Positions 7,696-20,631 of a stretch of DNA of 64,000 nt are shown here, in pieces. Location of the stretch: the NCBI RefSeq assembly GCF_016428875.1, contig NZ_JAELTO010000003.1:36363-100362 (forward strand), written 5' to 3'. Position 1 is the first letter of the stretch. Every line of letters starts with the position of its first letter. The stretch comes from Xylophilus sp. ASV27. GTDB lineage: Bacteria; Pseudomonadota; Gammaproteobacteria; Burkholderiales; Burkholderiaceae_C. Below the pieces are notes generated by a model. That model searched no databases and was not told the DNA's origin. It worked only from the letters and a program-made list of their open reading frames with translations. Both the position numbers and the translations under genes were made by a program.

Positions 7696-8478
7696 TCAGC
7701 CCGTGATCCAGGACGGCTTGCGCTTGTGCAGGAAGGCCTGCACGCCTTCGCGGCCCTCGTCGCTGGCGCGGATGTCGGCGATGCCTTCGACCGTCTTCGC
7801 GATCAGCGCCTCGTCGATCTCGCGGCCCGCCACGTCGGCGACCAGTTGCTTGCAGGCGCGCACCGCCGCCGGGCTGGCGCCGGTCAACGCCTTCAGGAGT
7901 TCGTCGACCTTGGCGTCGAGCGCGTCGGCGGCCACCACTTCATGCACGAAGCCGATGCGGTGCGCCTCGGCCGCAGTGAAGCGCTCGGCCGTCAGGAAGT
8001 AGCGCTGCGCCGCGCGCGTGCCCATGGCGCGCAGCACGTAGGGGCTGATGGTCGCGGGCACTAGGCCGATCTTGACCTCGCTCAGGCAGTACCAGGCGCT
8101 GTCCACGCTCACGGCCATGTCGCAGGCCGCCACCAGCCCCATGCCGCCCGCATACACATCGCCCTGCACGCGCGCGATGGTCGGCTTGGGGCACTCGGCA
8201 ATGGTGCGCAGCATGGCGGCCAGCTTGCCCGCGTCGGCGAGGTTCTCGTCGCGCGTGTAGTCGGCCATGCGGCGCATCCAGTTGAGGTTGGCGCCGGCGC
8301 AGAAGGCCGGGCCTTCAGCGGCGAGGACGATGGCACGGACATCGCTGCGAGTGCCCAACAGGCGGAATGCGGCATCGAGCTCGGCGATAAGACCATCGTC
8401 GAAGGCGTTGCGTACCTCGGGGCGAGTAAGGGTGATGCGGGCGATGTCCGCCGATTCGGTGATGGCCAAGCTACTCAT
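7696..8478 (-). CDS. liuC: Enoyl-CoA hydratase, probable 3-methylglutaconyl-CoA hydratase
   Basis: 260 aa crotonase-fold enzyme. Both oxyanion-hole segments are present (FCAGANLNWM and YAGGMGLVAAC), with SEVKIGLVPA in the catalytic region. Its position between liuB and liuD identifies it as the hydratase that turns 3-methylglutaconyl-CoA into HMG-CoA. It overlaps the 3' end of the alpha/beta-hydrolase gene by 8 bases, which indicates coupled translation. No HMG-CoA lyase is found in the window. Confidence 0.88.
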   Translation of the reverse strand: MSSLAITESADIARITLTRPEVRNAFDDGLIAELDAAFRLLGTRSDVRAIVLAAEGPAFCAGANLNWMRRMADYTRDENLADAGKLAAMLRTIAECPKPTIARVQGDVYAGGMGLVAACDMAVSVDSAWYCLSEVKIGLVPATISPYVLRAMGTRAAQRYFLTAERFTAAEAHRIGFVHEVVAADALDAKVDELLKALTGASPAAVRACKQLVADVAGREIDEALIAKTVEGIADIRASDEGREGVQAFLHKRKPSWITG

Positions 8479-9406
8479 GGGATACCTCGTTTTTCGTGGG
8501 TGCAGTAGCCGCCTGCACCGGCGTGTCGGGTCGCAATGCAGGAAAGCCCTGCCGCTCCAGGAAGGCAGCGACCGGCGGATGCCAGGTCTGCGGGAAACGG
8601 ACGAAGGTCAGGTGTCCGTCCTCTCCCTGAGGCGGAAACTGGATGAACTCGCCCTGGCCCCCGGCCGCCTTGAAAGCGTCGAACCATTCCCGCGGGTAGG
8701 TCGGCCCGAAATACTGGTCGTTCTGAGCGTAGAGCCACAGCACCGGCACCCGTGCCGTCTTGCCGTAGCTTCCCAGCGTGCTTTCCAGCAAGTGCGGTGC
8801 ACACGGGCGGCCCGGCTGGTTCTTCGGATTGCCCCCTGAGCCGCCGGCGAAGTTGATCGCCGCCACCACGCCGGGCAGATTGCGGCTCGCCGTCGCGAGC
8901 GCCGTGGCGCCACCGAACGACTGTCCGGCGATCACAGAGCGGTCCTTCGCGGCGTCGGGCCGCTGCCGAACCGCCTCCAGCGTGGCCGCCACCTGCTCGA
9001 CCGCCACGGCGAACGCGGGCGGGTAGGACTTGCGCTGACACGGCCCACTGGACTCCAGATCTTCGCCGCCGCTGACACCGTAGCCGATGCGCGTCGGCAC
9101 CGCCACGATGAAGCCGCGCCGCAGGAAGAACCGTGCAGCATCGCCGTACCGGGCGCGGCCCAGCTTCTGCCGTCCTTCGGCATCGGGTGCGCGCCCATGG
9201 TTGAGCACCATCACGGGCGCCGGCTTCGGATTGGCGTCATCGGACCAGACGGTCACGCGAATCGGCTGTGCGATGCGCTTGCCGTACGCATCGGTCACTT
9301 GCACCGGAAGATCAAACTCTTCCTCGTGCACCCGGGCATAGGCGCTGGCGGCAAGCGCCAGCAGCACGGTCGACACGACAAACGAGATGGAAAAACGGCG
9401 GTCCAC
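8471..9406 (-). CDS. Secreted alpha/beta-hydrolase (dienelactone hydrolase-like)
   Basis: 311 aa from a GTG start with GGAG five bases upstream. A signal peptide (about 1-24, VVSTVLLALAASAYA) implies export. The nucleophile elbow is GQSFGG with S163, and a C-terminal DGHLTF supplies a candidate catalytic His. The fold suits an esterase or peptidase acting outside the cytoplasm. It lies between liuB (8-base gap) and liuC (8-base overlap), so it is co-expressed with leucine catabolism, possibly releasing a branched-chain substrate. That role is inferred. Confidence 0.8.
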   Translation of the reverse strand: MDRRFSISFVVSTVLLALAASAYARVHEEEFDLPVQVTDAYGKRIAQPIRVTVWSDDANPKPAPVMVLNHGRAPDAEGRQKLGRARYGDAARFFLRRGFIVAVPTRIGYGVSGGEDLESSGPCQRKSYPPAFAVAVEQVAATLEAVRQRPDAAKDRSVIAGQSFGGATALATASRNLPGVVAAINFAGGSGGNPKNQPGRPCAPHLLESTLGSYGKTARVPVLWLYAQNDQYFGPTYPREWFDAFKAAGGQGEFIQFPPQGEDGHLTFVRFPQTWHPPVAAFLERQGFPALRPDTPVQAATAPTKNEVSHE

Positions 9407-9414
9407 GACAACTC

Positions 9415-11022
9415 CTACATACGGAAGATGCCGAATTTTGGCTCGGGCACCGGCGCATGCCGCGCCGCCGCCAGCCCCAGCGCCAACACCCGCCGCGTAT
9501 CCGCCGGATCGATGATGCCGTCATCCCACAGCCGCGCGGTGGCGTAATAGGGATTGCCCTGGTCCTCGTACTGCTGACGGATCGGGGCCTTGAAGGCTTC
9601 TTCCGCTTCCTTGCTCCAGTTGCCGCCTTTGCCCTCGATGCCGTCGCGCTTCACCGTGGCTAGCACGCTCGCGGCCTGCTCGCCGCCCATCACGCTGATG
9701 CGCGCGTTGGGCCACATCCAGAGAAAGCGCGGGCTGTACGCGCGGCCGCACATGCCGTAGTTGCCGGCGCCGAAGCTGCCGCCAATGATGATGGTGAACT
9801 TGGGCACGTTGGCGGTGGCCACGGCCGTCACCATCTTGGCGCCGTGGCGCGCAATGCCTTCGTTCTCGTACTTGCGCCCGACCATGAAGCCGGTGATGTT
9901 CTGCAGAAAGACGAGCGGGATCTTGCGCTGGCAGCACAGCTCGATGAAGTGGGCGCCCTTCTGCGCCGATTCCGAGAACAGGATGCCGTTGTTGGCGACG
10001 ATGCCGATGGGCATGCCCTCGATCTCGGCAAAGCCGCAGACCAGCGTGGCGCCGAAGCGGGCCTTGAACTCGTGGAACTCGCTGCCGTCGACGATGCGCG
10101 CGATGATCTCGCGCACGTCGAAGGGCTTGCGCGTGTCTGTGGGGATCACGCCATACAGCTCCTCTGCTACGAAATCAGGAGCACGCAGCCCAGTTGAATA
10201 TTGGGCTTGAGGCACTTTTCTTTGCAAATTGCGAACCGCCTCGCGCGCCAGCGCCAGCGCGTGCAGGTCGTTCTCGGCCAAGTGGTCGGCCACGCCGGAG
10301 AGCCGCGTGTGCACGTCGCCGCCGCCCAGGTCCTCGGCGGTGACCACCTCGCCGGTGGCGGCCTTCACCAGCGGCGGGCCGCCGAGGAAGATGGTGCCCT
10401 GGTTCTTCACGATGATGGATTCGTCGCTCATCGCCGGCACGTAGGCGCCGCCGGCGGTGCAGCTGCCCATCACCACCGCGATCTGGCCGATGCCCTGCGC
10501 GCTCATCTGCGCCTGGTTGTAGAAGATGCGGCCGAAGTGGTCGCGGTCTGGAAAGACCTCGTCCTGGTTCGGCAGGTTGGCGCCGCCGGAGTCGACCAGG
10601 TAGACGCAGGGCAGGCGGTTCTGCTCGGCGATCTCCTGGGCGCGCAGGTGCTTCTTGACCGTCATCGGGTAGTAGGTGCCGCCCTTGACCGTGGCGTCGT
10701 TGCAGACGACGACGCAGTCGGTGCCCGCGATGCGGCCGATGCCGGCGATCAGGCCCGCGCCCGGGGCCGCGTCGCCGTACATGCCGTAGGCGGCCAGCGG
10801 CGCGATCTCCAGGAACGGCGTGCCCGGGTCCAGCAGCATCTGCACCCGCTCGCGCGGCAGCAGCTTGCCGCGTGCGGTGTGCTTGGCGCGCGCGGCCTCG
10901 CCGCCGCCTTCGGCCACCTTGGCGACCTGGGCGTGCAGGTCTTGCACGAGCGCGCGCATGGCGGCGGCATTGGCCTGGAATTCGGCGGAGCGCGGATTGA
11001 GCTTGGAACTCAGTTTGGACAT
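9415..11022 (-). CDS. liuB: 3-methylcrotonyl-CoA carboxylase, carboxyltransferase beta subunit
   Basis: 535 aa, the standard length for LiuB. The N-terminal carboxyltransferase half contains [15 protein letters not shown], and the C-terminal half contains [20 protein letters not shown], the acyl-CoA and carboxybiotin pockets. It works with LiuD. Residues about 267-286 ([17 protein letters not shown]) are encoded by a palindromic repeat in the loop just before the conserved ELYGVIP block; the family usually has a variable segment of similar length there. The surrounding conserved blocks are intact, so the enzyme is probably active. Confidence 0.93.
   Translation of the reverse strand: MSKLSSKLNPRSAEFQANAAAMRALVQDLHAQVAKVAEGGGEAARAKHTARGKLLPRERVQMLLDPGTPFLEIAPLAAYGMYGDAAPGAGLIAGIGRIAGTDCVVVCNDATVKGGTYYPMTVKKHLRAQEIAEQNRLPCVYLVDSGGANLPNQDEVFPDRDHFGRIFYNQAQMSAQGIGQIAVVMGSCTAGGAYVPAMSDESIIVKNQGTIFLGGPPLVKAATGEVVTAEDLGGGDVHTRLSGVADHLAENDLHALALAREAVRNLQRKVPQAQYSTGLRAPDFVAEELYGVIPTDTRKPFDVREIIARIVDGSEFHEFKARFGATLVCGFAEIEGMPIGIVANNGILFSESAQKGAHFIELCCQRKIPLVFLQNITGFMVGRKYENEGIARHGAKMVTAVATANVPKFTIIIGGSFGAGNYGMCGRAYSPRFLWMWPNARISVMGGEQAASVLATVKRDGIEGKGGNWSKEAEEAFKAPIRQQYEDQGNPYYATARLWDDGIIDPADTRRVLALGLAAARHAPVPEPKFGIFRM
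10165..10224 (+). repeat. Double-hairpin repeat, copy inside liuB
   Basis: The copy reads TGCTACGAAATC, then AGCCCAG...TGGGCT and GAGGCACTTTTC, matching the intergenic copies at 20878, 29182 and 49627. It is antisense to liuB and stays open in the gene's frame, encoding K-V-P-Q-A-Q and G-L. Its A+T content stands out against the flanking gene. Confidence 0.8.
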
Positions 11023-11087
11023 GGGTTTCCTTGGGAATTCAGGGGGCGGCGGACATGCGCGCGCATTGCGCGGAAAATCGGGCGCCG

Positions 11088-12767
11088 ATGCATACCGTTG
11101 AAATCGTCCTGCTGCTGCTGACGCTGGGCGCGGTCTCCGGGCTGGCGGCCCGCTACGTGCCGGCCGTGCCGCTGCCGCTGCTGCAGATCGCGCTGGGCGC
11201 GGCGCTGTCGTGGCCCGAAGCCGGACTGCACGTGCGCTTCGACCCGGAACTGTTCCTGCTGCTGTTCATCCCGCCGCTGCTGTTCGCCGACGGCTGGCGC
11301 ATTCCGAAGCGCGAACTTTTCACGCTGCGCCGGCCCATCCTCACGCTGGCGCTGGGCCTGGTGCTGTTCACGGTGCTGGGCCTGGGCTATTTCGCGCACT
11401 GGATGATTCCGGAGCTGCCGCTGACGGCGGCCTTCGCGCTGGCCGCGGTGCTCTCGCCGACCGACGCGGTGGCCGTGTCGGCCATCACGCGCCGCCTGGG
11501 CATGCCCGAGAAGACCCGGCACATCCTGGAGGGCGAGTCGCTGCTCAACGACGCGTCCGGCCTGGTGGCGCTGAAGTTCGCCGTGGCGGCCACGCTCACC
11601 GGGGCCTTCTCGTGGGCCGAGGCCGGACGCAGCTTCATCCTGATCGCGCTGGGCGGGCTGGCCGTCGGCGCGGCCGCGGGCTGGGCCTATGCGCGGGCGC
11701 GCGCCACCATCACGCGGCGCGTGGGCGACGTGGCCGCCACGCAGACCGTGCTGCTGATGATGCTGCTGCCCTTTGCCGCCTACATCGTGGCCGAGCGCCT
11801 GGGCGTCTCGGGCATCCTGGCGGCGGTGGCCGCGGGCATCACCACCAATTTCGCCGACCTGGAGCGCAGCGAGGCCATTGCCGAGCGCATGCAGGCGCAG
11901 ATCACCTGGACCATGGTGGAGTCGTCCTTCAACGGCGCGATCTTCCTGCTGCTGGGGCTGCAGCTGCCCGCGATCATCGGCGAGGGCCTCACGCACGGGC
12001 CGCATGCCTGGTGGCTGCTGCTGGGCTATGTGCTGGCGATCTCGGCGGCGCTGATCGTGCTGCGCGCGATCTGGCTGGCCCTGGCCGTGCGCCGCTCCCT
12101 GCTCGCCGCGCGCCGCAGCGGTCAAATGCCGGAGCAGCCCTCGCTGCGGCTCATGGGCGCCACGGCGCTGGCCGGCATCCGCGGCGCGATCACGCTGGCC
12201 GGCGCGCTGTCCATTCCGCTGCTGCTGCCCGACGGCAGCCCGTTCCCGGGCCGCGAACTGCTGGTGTTCCTGGCCACCGGCGTGATCCTGGTCACCCTGG
12301 TCGCGGGCAGCATCGGCCTGCCGCTGCTGCTGGCGGGCATCCAGCAGCCGGCCGAGCCGCCGCACGCGCGCGAGGAGCGGCTGGCGCGCATCGCCGCCTG
12401 CGAGGCCGCGATCACCTCGCTGAAGAAGGCCGGCGATGCCGACACCACGCCGCCCGACGCCGAATGGCAGGCCCGGCGCGACGAGGCCGTGGGCCTGGTG
12501 GCGCGCGACTACCGGCGCCGCATCGACACGCTGGACGACACGGACGAGGGCACCGAGGCGCGCGCCAAGGAGCACGTCGCGCGCCGGCGCGCCCATGTGA
12601 TGGAGCTGGAGCTGCGCCTCACCGGCCTGCGCGCCGAGCGGGCCGAGCTGTACCGGCTGCGCCGCGCGCACCGCATCAACGACGATTCCCTGCGCGCGCT
12701 GGTGCAGGAGGTGGACCTGGCGGAGATCTCGCTGCGCCGCCGCCTGGGCGTGGCAAGGAAACGCTAG
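11088..12767 (+). CDS. Na+/H+ antiporter (CPA1 family)
   Basis: 559 aa. About a dozen hydrophobic helices fill residues 1-430, with the CPA1 hallmarks [11 protein letters not shown] and [13 protein letters not shown] that form the ion-binding core. A long cytoplasmic tail (about 440-559) is rich in charged, probably helical sequence. It exchanges sodium for protons across the inner membrane. The ATG at 11088 was chosen because the hydrophobic N-terminus begins there. It lies on the opposite strand between liuB and the ligase gene, splitting the liu cluster. Confidence 0.88.
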   Translation: MHTVEIVLLLLTLGAVSGLAARYVPAVPLPLLQIALGAALSWPEAGLHVRFDPELFLLLFIPPLLFADGWRIPKRELFTLRRPILTLALGLVLFTVLGLGYFAHWMIPELPLTAAFALAAVLSPTDAVAVSAITRRLGMPEKTRHILEGESLLNDASGLVALKFAVAATLTGAFSWAEAGRSFILIALGGLAVGAAAGWAYARARATITRRVGDVAATQTVLLMMLLPFAAYIVAERLGVSGILAAVAAGITTNFADLERSEAIAERMQAQITWTMVESSFNGAIFLLLGLQLPAIIGEGLTHGPHAWWLLLGYVLAISAALIVLRAIWLALAVRRSLLAARRSGQMPEQPSLRLMGATALAGIRGAITLAGALSIPLLLPDGSPFPGRELLVFLATGVILVTLVAGSIGLPLLLAGIQQPAEPPHAREERLARIAACEAAITSLKKAGDADTTPPDAEWQARRDEAVGLVARDYRRRIDTLDDTDEGTEARAKEHVARRRAHVMELELRLTGLRAERAELYRLRRAHRINDDSLRALVQEVDLAEISLRRRLGVARKR

Positions 12768-12871
12768 ATACCTCCAGCGGCCCGGCTCGGCCGGTTGCGC
12801 GGATGCTCCGGCATGGCCGGCCCCGCGGCTTTCGGCGCCATGGTGTTTCATGCGCGGCGGGTGGCCATGGC

Positions 12872-14590
<1,719 letters not shown>

Positions 14591-14605
14591 GCTGATGCTC
14601 CAGGG

Positions 14606-15778
14606 CTACATCGTCTCGGCGAACAGTTCGCGGCCGATCAGCATGCGCCGGATCTCGCTGGTGCCGGCGCCGATTTCGTACAGCTTGGCGTCGCGCCAAA
14701 GGCGGCCGACCGGGAATTCGTTGGTGTAGCCCACGCCGCCCAGCGCCTGGATCGCCTCGCCGGCCATCCAGGTCGCCTTCTCGGCCGCGTACAGGATGGC
14801 GCCGGCCGCGTCCTTGCGCAGGCTGCGCGCATGGTCGCCGCGGTCGCAGGCCTTGCCCACGGCGTAGACGTAGGCGCGCGTGGCCTGCCAGGTGGTGTAC
14901 ATGTCGGCCAGCTTGCCCTGCATGAGCTGGAATTCGCCAATCGCCTGGCCGAACTGCCTGCGCTCGTGCACATAGGGAATCACCGCGTCCATGCAGGCGG
15001 CCATGATGCCCAGCGGGCCGCCGGAGAGCACCGCGCGCTCGTAGTCCAGGCCGCTCATCAGCACCTTGGCGCCTTTGCCTTCGCCGCCCAGCACGTTCTC
15101 CTCGGGCACTTCGCAGTTGTCGAAGAACAGCGGCCAGGTGTTGCTGCCGCGCATGCCCAGCTTGTCGAGCTTGGTGCCGGCGGAGAAGCCCTTGAAGCCC
15201 TTCTCGACGATGAAGGCGGTCATGCCGCGCGCACCCAGCTGCGGCTCGGTCTTGCCGTAGATCACCAGCGTGTCGGCGTCGCCGCCGTTGGTGATCCACA
15301 TCTTGCTGCCGTTGAGCACGTAGCGGTCGCCCTTCTTCTCGGCGCGCAGCTGCATGCTGACCACGTCGGAGCCGGCGCCGGGCTCGCTCATGGCCAGCGC
15401 GCCGACGTGCTCCCCGCTCACCAGCCGGGGTAGGTACTTCTGCTTCTGCGCCGCAGTGCCGTTGCGGTGGATCTGGTTCACGCACAGGTTGGAGTGCGCG
15501 CCGTAGGACAGCCCGACCGACGCCGACGCGCGCGAGACCTCCTCCATGGCCACCATGTGCGCCAGGTAGCCCAGCTGCGTGCCGCCGTATTCCTCGGCCA
15601 CGGTCATGCCGTGCAGGCCGAGCTCGCCGAGCTTGCGCCACAGGTCTGCGGGGAACTGGTTGTCGCGGTCGATGTCCGCGGCGCGCGGCGCGATCTCCTG
15701 CGCGGCGAAGTCCTGGATGGCGTCGCGCAGGGCGTCGACGGTTTCGCCGAGGTCGAAGCTCAGGCCGGGGTGCTGCAT
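14606..15778 (-). CDS. liuA: Isovaleryl-CoA dehydrogenase
   Basis: 390 aa acyl-CoA dehydrogenase. The catalytic glutamate is E247 in [11 protein letters not shown], the helix-G position specific to isovaleryl-CoA dehydrogenases, and the usual C-terminal Glu is Gly in [11 protein letters not shown]. It oxidises isovaleryl-CoA to 3-methylcrotonyl-CoA with FAD, passing electrons to ETF. The ATG at 15778 gives the family N-terminus and follows AAGGAG. It heads the liu transcript and is divergent from an AraC regulator. Confidence 0.93.
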   Translation of the reverse strand: MQHPGLSFDLGETVDALRDAIQDFAAQEIAPRAADIDRDNQFPADLWRKLGELGLHGMTVAEEYGGTQLGYLAHMVAMEEVSRASASVGLSYGAHSNLCVNQIHRNGTAAQKQKYLPRLVSGEHVGALAMSEPGAGSDVVSMQLRAEKKGDRYVLNGSKMWITNGGDADTLVIYGKTEPQLGARGMTAFIVEKGFKGFSAGTKLDKLGMRGSNTWPLFFDNCEVPEENVLGGEGKGAKVLMSGLDYERAVLSGGPLGIMAACMDAVIPYVHERRQFGQAIGEFQLMQGKLADMYTTWQATRAYVYAVGKACDRGDHARSLRKDAAGAILYAAEKATWMAGEAIQALGGVGYTNEFPVGRLWRDAKLYEIGAGTSEIRRMLIGRELFAETM

Positions 15779-15857
15779 GGGGTGTCTCCTTGGAGCCGCA
15801 AGGCTACGCCTGTCGGCGCCGCATTTGGCGCCACAATGGTTGCAAATCGTGCCAGCC

Positions 15858-16889
15858 ATGCCTTTCTCGTCACCCGCCCGCACCGGCTCCCGCATCGCCG
15901 CCACCCCCATCGCCTTCGTGCAGGGGATCGTGCAGGCCTACGTCCAGCGCAGGCTGGACCCGGCGCCGGCCCTGCGGCATGCACAGATCACGCCAGCGCA
16001 GCTGGCCGATGCGCGCCAGCGCGTCACCGCTGCCCAGTTCGAGGCCCTGTCGGGCTTTGCCATGCAGCAGCTGGACGACGAGGCGCTGGGCTGGTTCTCG
16101 CGCCGCCTGCCCTGGGGCAGCTACGGCATGCTGTGCCGCGCCGCGGTGACCGCGCCCACGCTGGGCGTGGCGCTCAAGCGCTGGTGCCGCATGCACCGGC
16201 TGCTGACGGACGACGTGCTGCTGCAACTGGAGGTGAGCGGCGGCAGCGCCGTGCTGCGCATCGAGGAGCGCCGCGCGCTGGGCGGCCTGCGCGAGTTCTG
16301 CCTGGTGACGCTGCTGCGCTACGTGCACGGCTTTGCCTGCTGGGCGGTGGATTCGCGCATCACGCTGCAGCGCGCGGACTTCCCGTTTTCCGCTCCGCCG
16401 CATGCCGAGGTCTATCCGCTGCTGTTCCCCGGCCCGCTGCACTTTGGCGCCGCGGCCGCAGGCTATGCCTTCGACGTCCAGTACCTGGCCCTGCCCCTGG
16501 TGCGTGACGAGGCCGCCACGCGCGCCATGCTGCAGCGCGCGCTGCCGCTGACGGTGCTGCAGTACCGCCGCGACCGGCTGCTGGTGGCGCGGGTGCGCGA
16601 GCGGCTGCTGGCGCATCCGGCCGAGGCGGCCACGGCCCAGGGCCTGGCCGCCAGCCTGCATATTTCGGTGCGCACGCTGCACCGCCAACTGAAGGAGGAA
16701 GGCGCCTCGCTGCAGTCCCTCAAGGACGAAGCGCGCCGGGCCCAGGCCGTGTCCCTGCTGCGGCACACGAAGAAGCCGCTCAAGCAGGTGGCGCTGGCCG
16801 TGGGCTTTCGCAACGAGAAGAGCTTTGCACGGGCCTTCCGCCACTGGACCGGCCTGGCGCCGGGCCAGTTCCGCAGCGGCGGCAGCTAG
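15858..16889 (+). CDS. AraC-family transcriptional regulator
   Basis: 343 aa. An N-terminal arabinose-binding-type ligand domain (about 20-210) precedes two helix-turn-helix motifs in the last 100 residues, including [19 protein letters not shown] and [20 protein letters not shown]. It is divergent from liuA across 79 bases and is the obvious candidate regulator of the leucine genes, unlike the MerR (LiuR) or TetR (LiuQ) regulators known for liu genes elsewhere. Its stop overlaps the stop of opgD on the other strand. Confidence 0.88.
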   Translation: MPFSSPARTGSRIAATPIAFVQGIVQAYVQRRLDPAPALRHAQITPAQLADARQRVTAAQFEALSGFAMQQLDDEALGWFSRRLPWGSYGMLCRAAVTAPTLGVALKRWCRMHRLLTDDVLLQLEVSGGSAVLRIEERRALGGLREFCLVTLLRYVHGFACWAVDSRITLQRADFPFSAPPHAEVYPLLFPGPLHFGAAAAGYAFDVQYLALPLVRDEAATRAMLQRALPLTVLQYRRDRLLVARVRERLLAHPAEAATAQGLAASLHISVRTLHRQLKEEGASLQSLKDEARRAQAVSLLRHTKKPLKQVALAVGFRNEKSFARAFRHWTGLAPGQFRSGGS

Positions 16890-18502
16890 AACGGCTCGTA
16901 GCGGTAGAGCCAGGTTTCGGACAAGGTCTGATCCCCGTTCTTGAGGTACAGCCGGATGTCCACCGGGTCCTTGCCGTCGGCGGTGAAATCGAACTGCGCG
17001 CGCCAGTGGCCGGCCACGCCGTTGGGCACGGCTTCGGTGAACACGTAGGAGAACTTGCCGCTGGGCGCGCTCAGCACCGCCTCGGGCCTGATGCCGAAGG
17101 GCAGGCTGGCGAGCGGGCCGCCCAGGAACTCGACCATGAACTTGCGCACGCCCGCGGGCCGGGGCTGGCCCGGCTGGCCGCCGCGGCCCAGGCGCGTGGC
17201 GACGCACGCGGCCAGCGGCGAGGGGTAGGGCTCCCTGTCGGTCCAGTGCAGGCGGTAGCGCAGGCGGTAGCTGCTGCCGGCCCGGGCGGGGGCCTTGGGC
17301 ACCCAGAAGGCGACGGTGTTGTCGTGGATCTCGTCGTCGGTCGGGATCTCGATCAATTGCACCTCGCCCTCGCCCCAGTCGCCCTGGGGCTCGACCCAGA
17401 GGCTGGGCCGGCGGTCATAGAACACGCCGTCGAGGTAGTGGTCGAAATTGCGGTCGCGCTGCAGCAGGCCGAAGCCGCGCGGCTGCCGGTCGGAGAAGGC
17501 GGCGCCGGTGGTGGCGGCCGGGTTGTTCAGCGGGCGCCAGATGCGTTCGCCGCCGCCGGTCCAGATCGCCAGGCCGTCGGAGTCGTGCACCTCGGGCCGC
17601 CAGTCGATCGCGCCGGGCTTGGCGGTTTCAGAGAACCAGTACATCGAGGTCAGCGGCGCCAGCCCCAGGCGGCCGATGTCCTTGCGCACGAAGAGCTGGC
17701 ATTCGAGGTCCATCACGACGGCCCTGGAGCGCTGCATCACGAACTTGTAGGCGCCGGTGATGCTCGGGCCTTCGAACAGGGCGTGCACCACCACCGTGTC
17801 GCCGCCCTCGGCAGGCGGGTCGAAGTAGAACTCGGTGAAGCTCGGGAACTCCTCCGGCCGATCCGGCAGGGCCACGTCCAGCGCCACGGCGCGGGCCGAC
17901 AGGCCGTACTGGTACAGCTCGCCGATCGCGCGGAAGTAGCTCGCGCCCAGGAAGGCGACCCAGTCGTTGCGGCGCCAGTCGAGCTTCTTCTGGTCGCCCG
18001 TGCGGCTCTCCTGGAAGCGAAAGCCGGCAAAGCCCGCGCCATCGGGCAGTTCACGCGCCGGGCTGTCGGCCGGCATGTCGAAGTAGGCGGCGTCGTAGAC
18101 GATTTCACGCGAGAAGAAATCGCCGTCGCTGCGCGTGAGCAGGTACATGTGCACCGGCACCTGGAAGAACCGGCCCAGGTGGAAGAAGGTGACCGGGAAC
18201 TGCCCCGGGCCGTCCTTGAACAGCGCGTAGTCGGTGTTGAACCTGATCTTGCCGTGGGCTTCGTAGTCGATGCGGTCCAGCACCGCGGCCGGCAGCGGCG
18301 CGCCGGGCGCATAGGGCCTGGCGGCCAGCGCCTTGGCGCGCGCGGCCAAGCCGTCGAAGGAAAAGGGGCGCGGCTCGCCCAGCCTGAGGCCGGCGGGGGC
18401 GGCGAATGCCGAGGCGGGCAGGCCGAGCGCGGCAAAGGCGGCGGTGGCGCTGCCGGCGGCGAGGAAGGTGCGACGGTCGGGTTGGGTGATCGGCAGGGAC
18501 AT
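16886..18502 (-). CDS. opgD: Glucan biosynthesis protein D
   Basis: 538 aa. A twin-arginine signal (RRTFLAAGSATAAFAALGLP) precedes the MdoG/OpgD domain, which contains SREIVYDAAYFDMP, FDHYLDGVFYDRRPSLWVEP and the immunoglobulin-like C-terminus. OpgD acts in the periplasm to shape the backbone of osmoregulated glucans. No glucosyltransferase gene (opgH) is nearby. An ATG 12 codons upstream is possible, but 18502 puts the twin arginine at the usual place. Confidence 0.9.
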   Translation of the reverse strand: MSLPITQPDRRTFLAAGSATAAFAALGLPASAFAAPAGLRLGEPRPFSFDGLAARAKALAARPYAPGAPLPAAVLDRIDYEAHGKIRFNTDYALFKDGPGQFPVTFFHLGRFFQVPVHMYLLTRSDGDFFSREIVYDAAYFDMPADSPARELPDGAGFAGFRFQESRTGDQKKLDWRRNDWVAFLGASYFRAIGELYQYGLSARAVALDVALPDRPEEFPSFTEFYFDPPAEGGDTVVVHALFEGPSITGAYKFVMQRSRAVVMDLECQLFVRKDIGRLGLAPLTSMYWFSETAKPGAIDWRPEVHDSDGLAIWTGGGERIWRPLNNPAATTGAAFSDRQPRGFGLLQRDRNFDHYLDGVFYDRRPSLWVEPQGDWGEGEVQLIEIPTDDEIHDNTVAFWVPKAPARAGSSYRLRYRLHWTDREPYPSPLAACVATRLGRGGQPGQPRPAGVRKFMVEFLGGPLASLPFGIRPEAVLSAPSGKFSYVFTEAVPNGVAGHWRAQFDFTADGKDPVDIRLYLKNGDQTLSETWLYRYEPF

Positions 18503-18570
18503 CAGGTGAGGATACTGGCGGCTGGGGCTTGCCATCGTAGTGACAGCGGCGCGGCGCCGTGTAACCACAC

Positions 18571-20631
18571 TCAGCGCGCCGGCAGCGGCGCTGCCCCCGC
18601 CTGCGCGCCCGGCATCTTGAAGCGCGCCACCTCGCGCACCAGTTCGCGGGCCTGCTCGCGCAGCGCGGCGGCGGCAGCGGCGGTCTGCTCCACCAGCGCG
18701 GCGTTCTGCTGGGTGGCGCGGTCGAGTTCCTGCACCGCGGAGCCGACCTGCGTCACGCCCTGGCTTTGCTCGCGCGAGCCGACGGCGATCTCGTGCAGCA
18801 GTTCCTTGATCTTCTGCGCGCCGTCGACGATGCCGCTCATGGTGACGCCGGCCTCGCGCACGATGCCAGTGCCGATGTCGACGTTGGCCACGCTGATGCC
18901 GATCAGGTCCTTGATCTGGCGCGCCGCGCTGGACGAGCGCTGCGCCAGCGCGCGCACTTCGGCGGCCACCACGGCGAAGCCCCGGCCCTGCTCGCCGGCG
19001 CGCGCGGCTTCCACCGCGGCGTTGAGCGCCAGGATGTTGGTCTGGAAGGCGATGCCGTCTATGACGCCGATGATCTCGCTGATCTGCCGCGACGAGGCCT
19101 GGATGTCCTCCATGGTGCGCACCATGTTGCCGGCGATGGCGCCGCCGCGCGCGGCGATCTGCGCGTTCTGCGACGCGTTGCCGGTGGCCGCGTCGGTGTG
19201 CGAGCTGGTCTGGCGCACCGTCGCGCCGATCTGTTCCATGGCCGAGGCGGTCTGCTCCAGGTTGGCGGCGGTCTGCTCGGTGCGCGCCGACAGGTCGGTG
19301 GACGCATCGGCGATCTCGTTGCTGGCTTGCAGGATGCCGCTGGAGGCGTCGACCACCTGCCGCACCATGCTGCACAGGCTGTCCTGCATGCGGGCCATCA
19401 TCAGCATGAGGTCGGCGGCTTCATCCCGGCCCCAGGGCCAGGGGGTGCTCGTCAGGTCGCCATCGGTCATGGCCTGCAGATGCCGGCTGACCTCGCCCAG
19501 GCCGCCGAGCATGACGCGGTAGAAGGCATAGAAGAGATAGGCCGCCACCAGCAGCGAGCCCAGGACGATGACCAGCATGGTCGCGCGCTTTTCGCGGGTC
19601 TGGTCGATGCGCCGCTGCAGCAGGTCCTGCAGCATCACGGTGCTTTCGGCGCCGAGCGCGCGCAGCTTGTCGACGGCGAGCTGGCCCGGCTCGCCCAGCG
19701 GCCGTATGTCGGCGTTGAAGCCGTCGTCGAACCAGGATTTGCCGGACGCCGCATAGAAGGCCTGGGCGGCCTCGGTCGCCGCGGCCGCGTACGGGGCGAT
19801 CTTCCTGAGCGCTTCCGGCTCGGCTTCACCAGCGCGGGCGCTGCTCTGCGCGATAGCCTCGACGCGCTCCCGGCCCGCGTACCAGACGGCGTAGAGCTCG
19901 CGCACGCGCGCCTGGGTGCCGGCGCTGGTCATGTTGCCGGCATTCGCCGCTTCGGCGCGCGCCAGCACGCCGGCCATGGCGCGGGTGCGGGAGACCGATT
20001 CGATGACGTCGGTGACCACGTCGGTCGCCAGGATCATCAGGTAGTAGGAGCCCTGATCCGGGTCCAGGGTCAGGTTGGATTTGTCCATGACCGTGCGGCG
20101 CAGATCGCGCACGGCGTCCACGTAGGCCTGCAGGTCCTGCTCGAAGCCCTGGGCGTCGGGCCTGGTCCCCAGCGCCTGCAGGGACTGGTGCAGCGCCTGC
20201 ACCCGGCGCAGGTCGTCGCGGGCATCGAGCCCATTGGGAACCGACTCGACCACGGCGGCGACTTCGTCCATGCGCGTGGCGATGGCGGCCATGTCCATGC
20301 CCTGCGTCAGCCCGGACAGGACCAGGCGTCGCTGCTTCTGCACCTCGATCAGCCAGGGCTCGATCCTGGTGATCACCGACAGGCCGGCGAGTTCCTGGCG
20401 GGCGAAGTCGATGGTGGCCTGACTGGTGCGGCCGTAGGCCAGCAGGAGCATCGCCACGGGCACCAGGAAGGCCAGCGAGATGAGCCCCGCCTTCGCGCCG
20501 AACCTCAGGCGGCGGAACAGGCGCACGCCCAAGGCCCAGATGCCGTGGTGCTCGAAAAAGCGTCCCGATCCTTGCGTCGGCAAGGGCGCGGCCGCAGGCC
20601 CCTGGATCAAGGGAAAACTGGAGTCCTTCAT
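18571..20631 (-). CDS. Methyl-accepting chemotaxis protein
   Basis: 686 aa. TM1 is about 49-70 and TM2 about 320-345, with a large periplasmic sensor of about 250 residues between them; a HAMP segment ([14 protein letters not shown]) follows. The signalling domain carries the kinase-contact hairpin [20 protein letters not shown] and flanking methylation helices. It controls flagellar motion through CheA. The ligand is unknown; no binding-protein gene is adjacent, unlike the second chemoreceptor at 41782. Confidence 0.92.
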   Translation of the reverse strand: MKDSSFPLIQGPAAAPLPTQGSGRFFEHHGIWALGVRLFRRLRFGAKAGLISLAFLVPVAMLLLAYGRTSQATIDFARQELAGLSVITRIEPWLIEVQKQRRLVLSGLTQGMDMAAIATRMDEVAAVVESVPNGLDARDDLRRVQALHQSLQALGTRPDAQGFEQDLQAYVDAVRDLRRTVMDKSNLTLDPDQGSYYLMILATDVVTDVIESVSRTRAMAGVLARAEAANAGNMTSAGTQARVRELYAVWYAGRERVEAIAQSSARAGEAEPEALRKIAPYAAAATEAAQAFYAASGKSWFDDGFNADIRPLGEPGQLAVDKLRALGAESTVMLQDLLQRRIDQTREKRATMLVIVLGSLLVAAYLFYAFYRVMLGGLGEVSRHLQAMTDGDLTSTPWPWGRDEAADLMLMMARMQDSLCSMVRQVVDASSGILQASNEIADASTDLSARTEQTAANLEQTASAMEQIGATVRQTSSHTDAATGNASQNAQIAARGGAIAGNMVRTMEDIQASSRQISEIIGVIDGIAFQTNILALNAAVEAARAGEQGRGFAVVAAEVRALAQRSSSAARQIKDLIGISVANVDIGTGIVREAGVTMSGIVDGAQKIKELLHEIAVGSREQSQGVTQVGSAVQELDRATQQNAALVEQTAAAAAALREQARELVREVARFKMPGAQAGAAPLPAR

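Noticed and set aside
12768..12871. Possible terminator or small gene between the antiporter and the ligase
   Set aside because: Only loose GC-rich dyads without a T-run; no open frame with a ribosome site.
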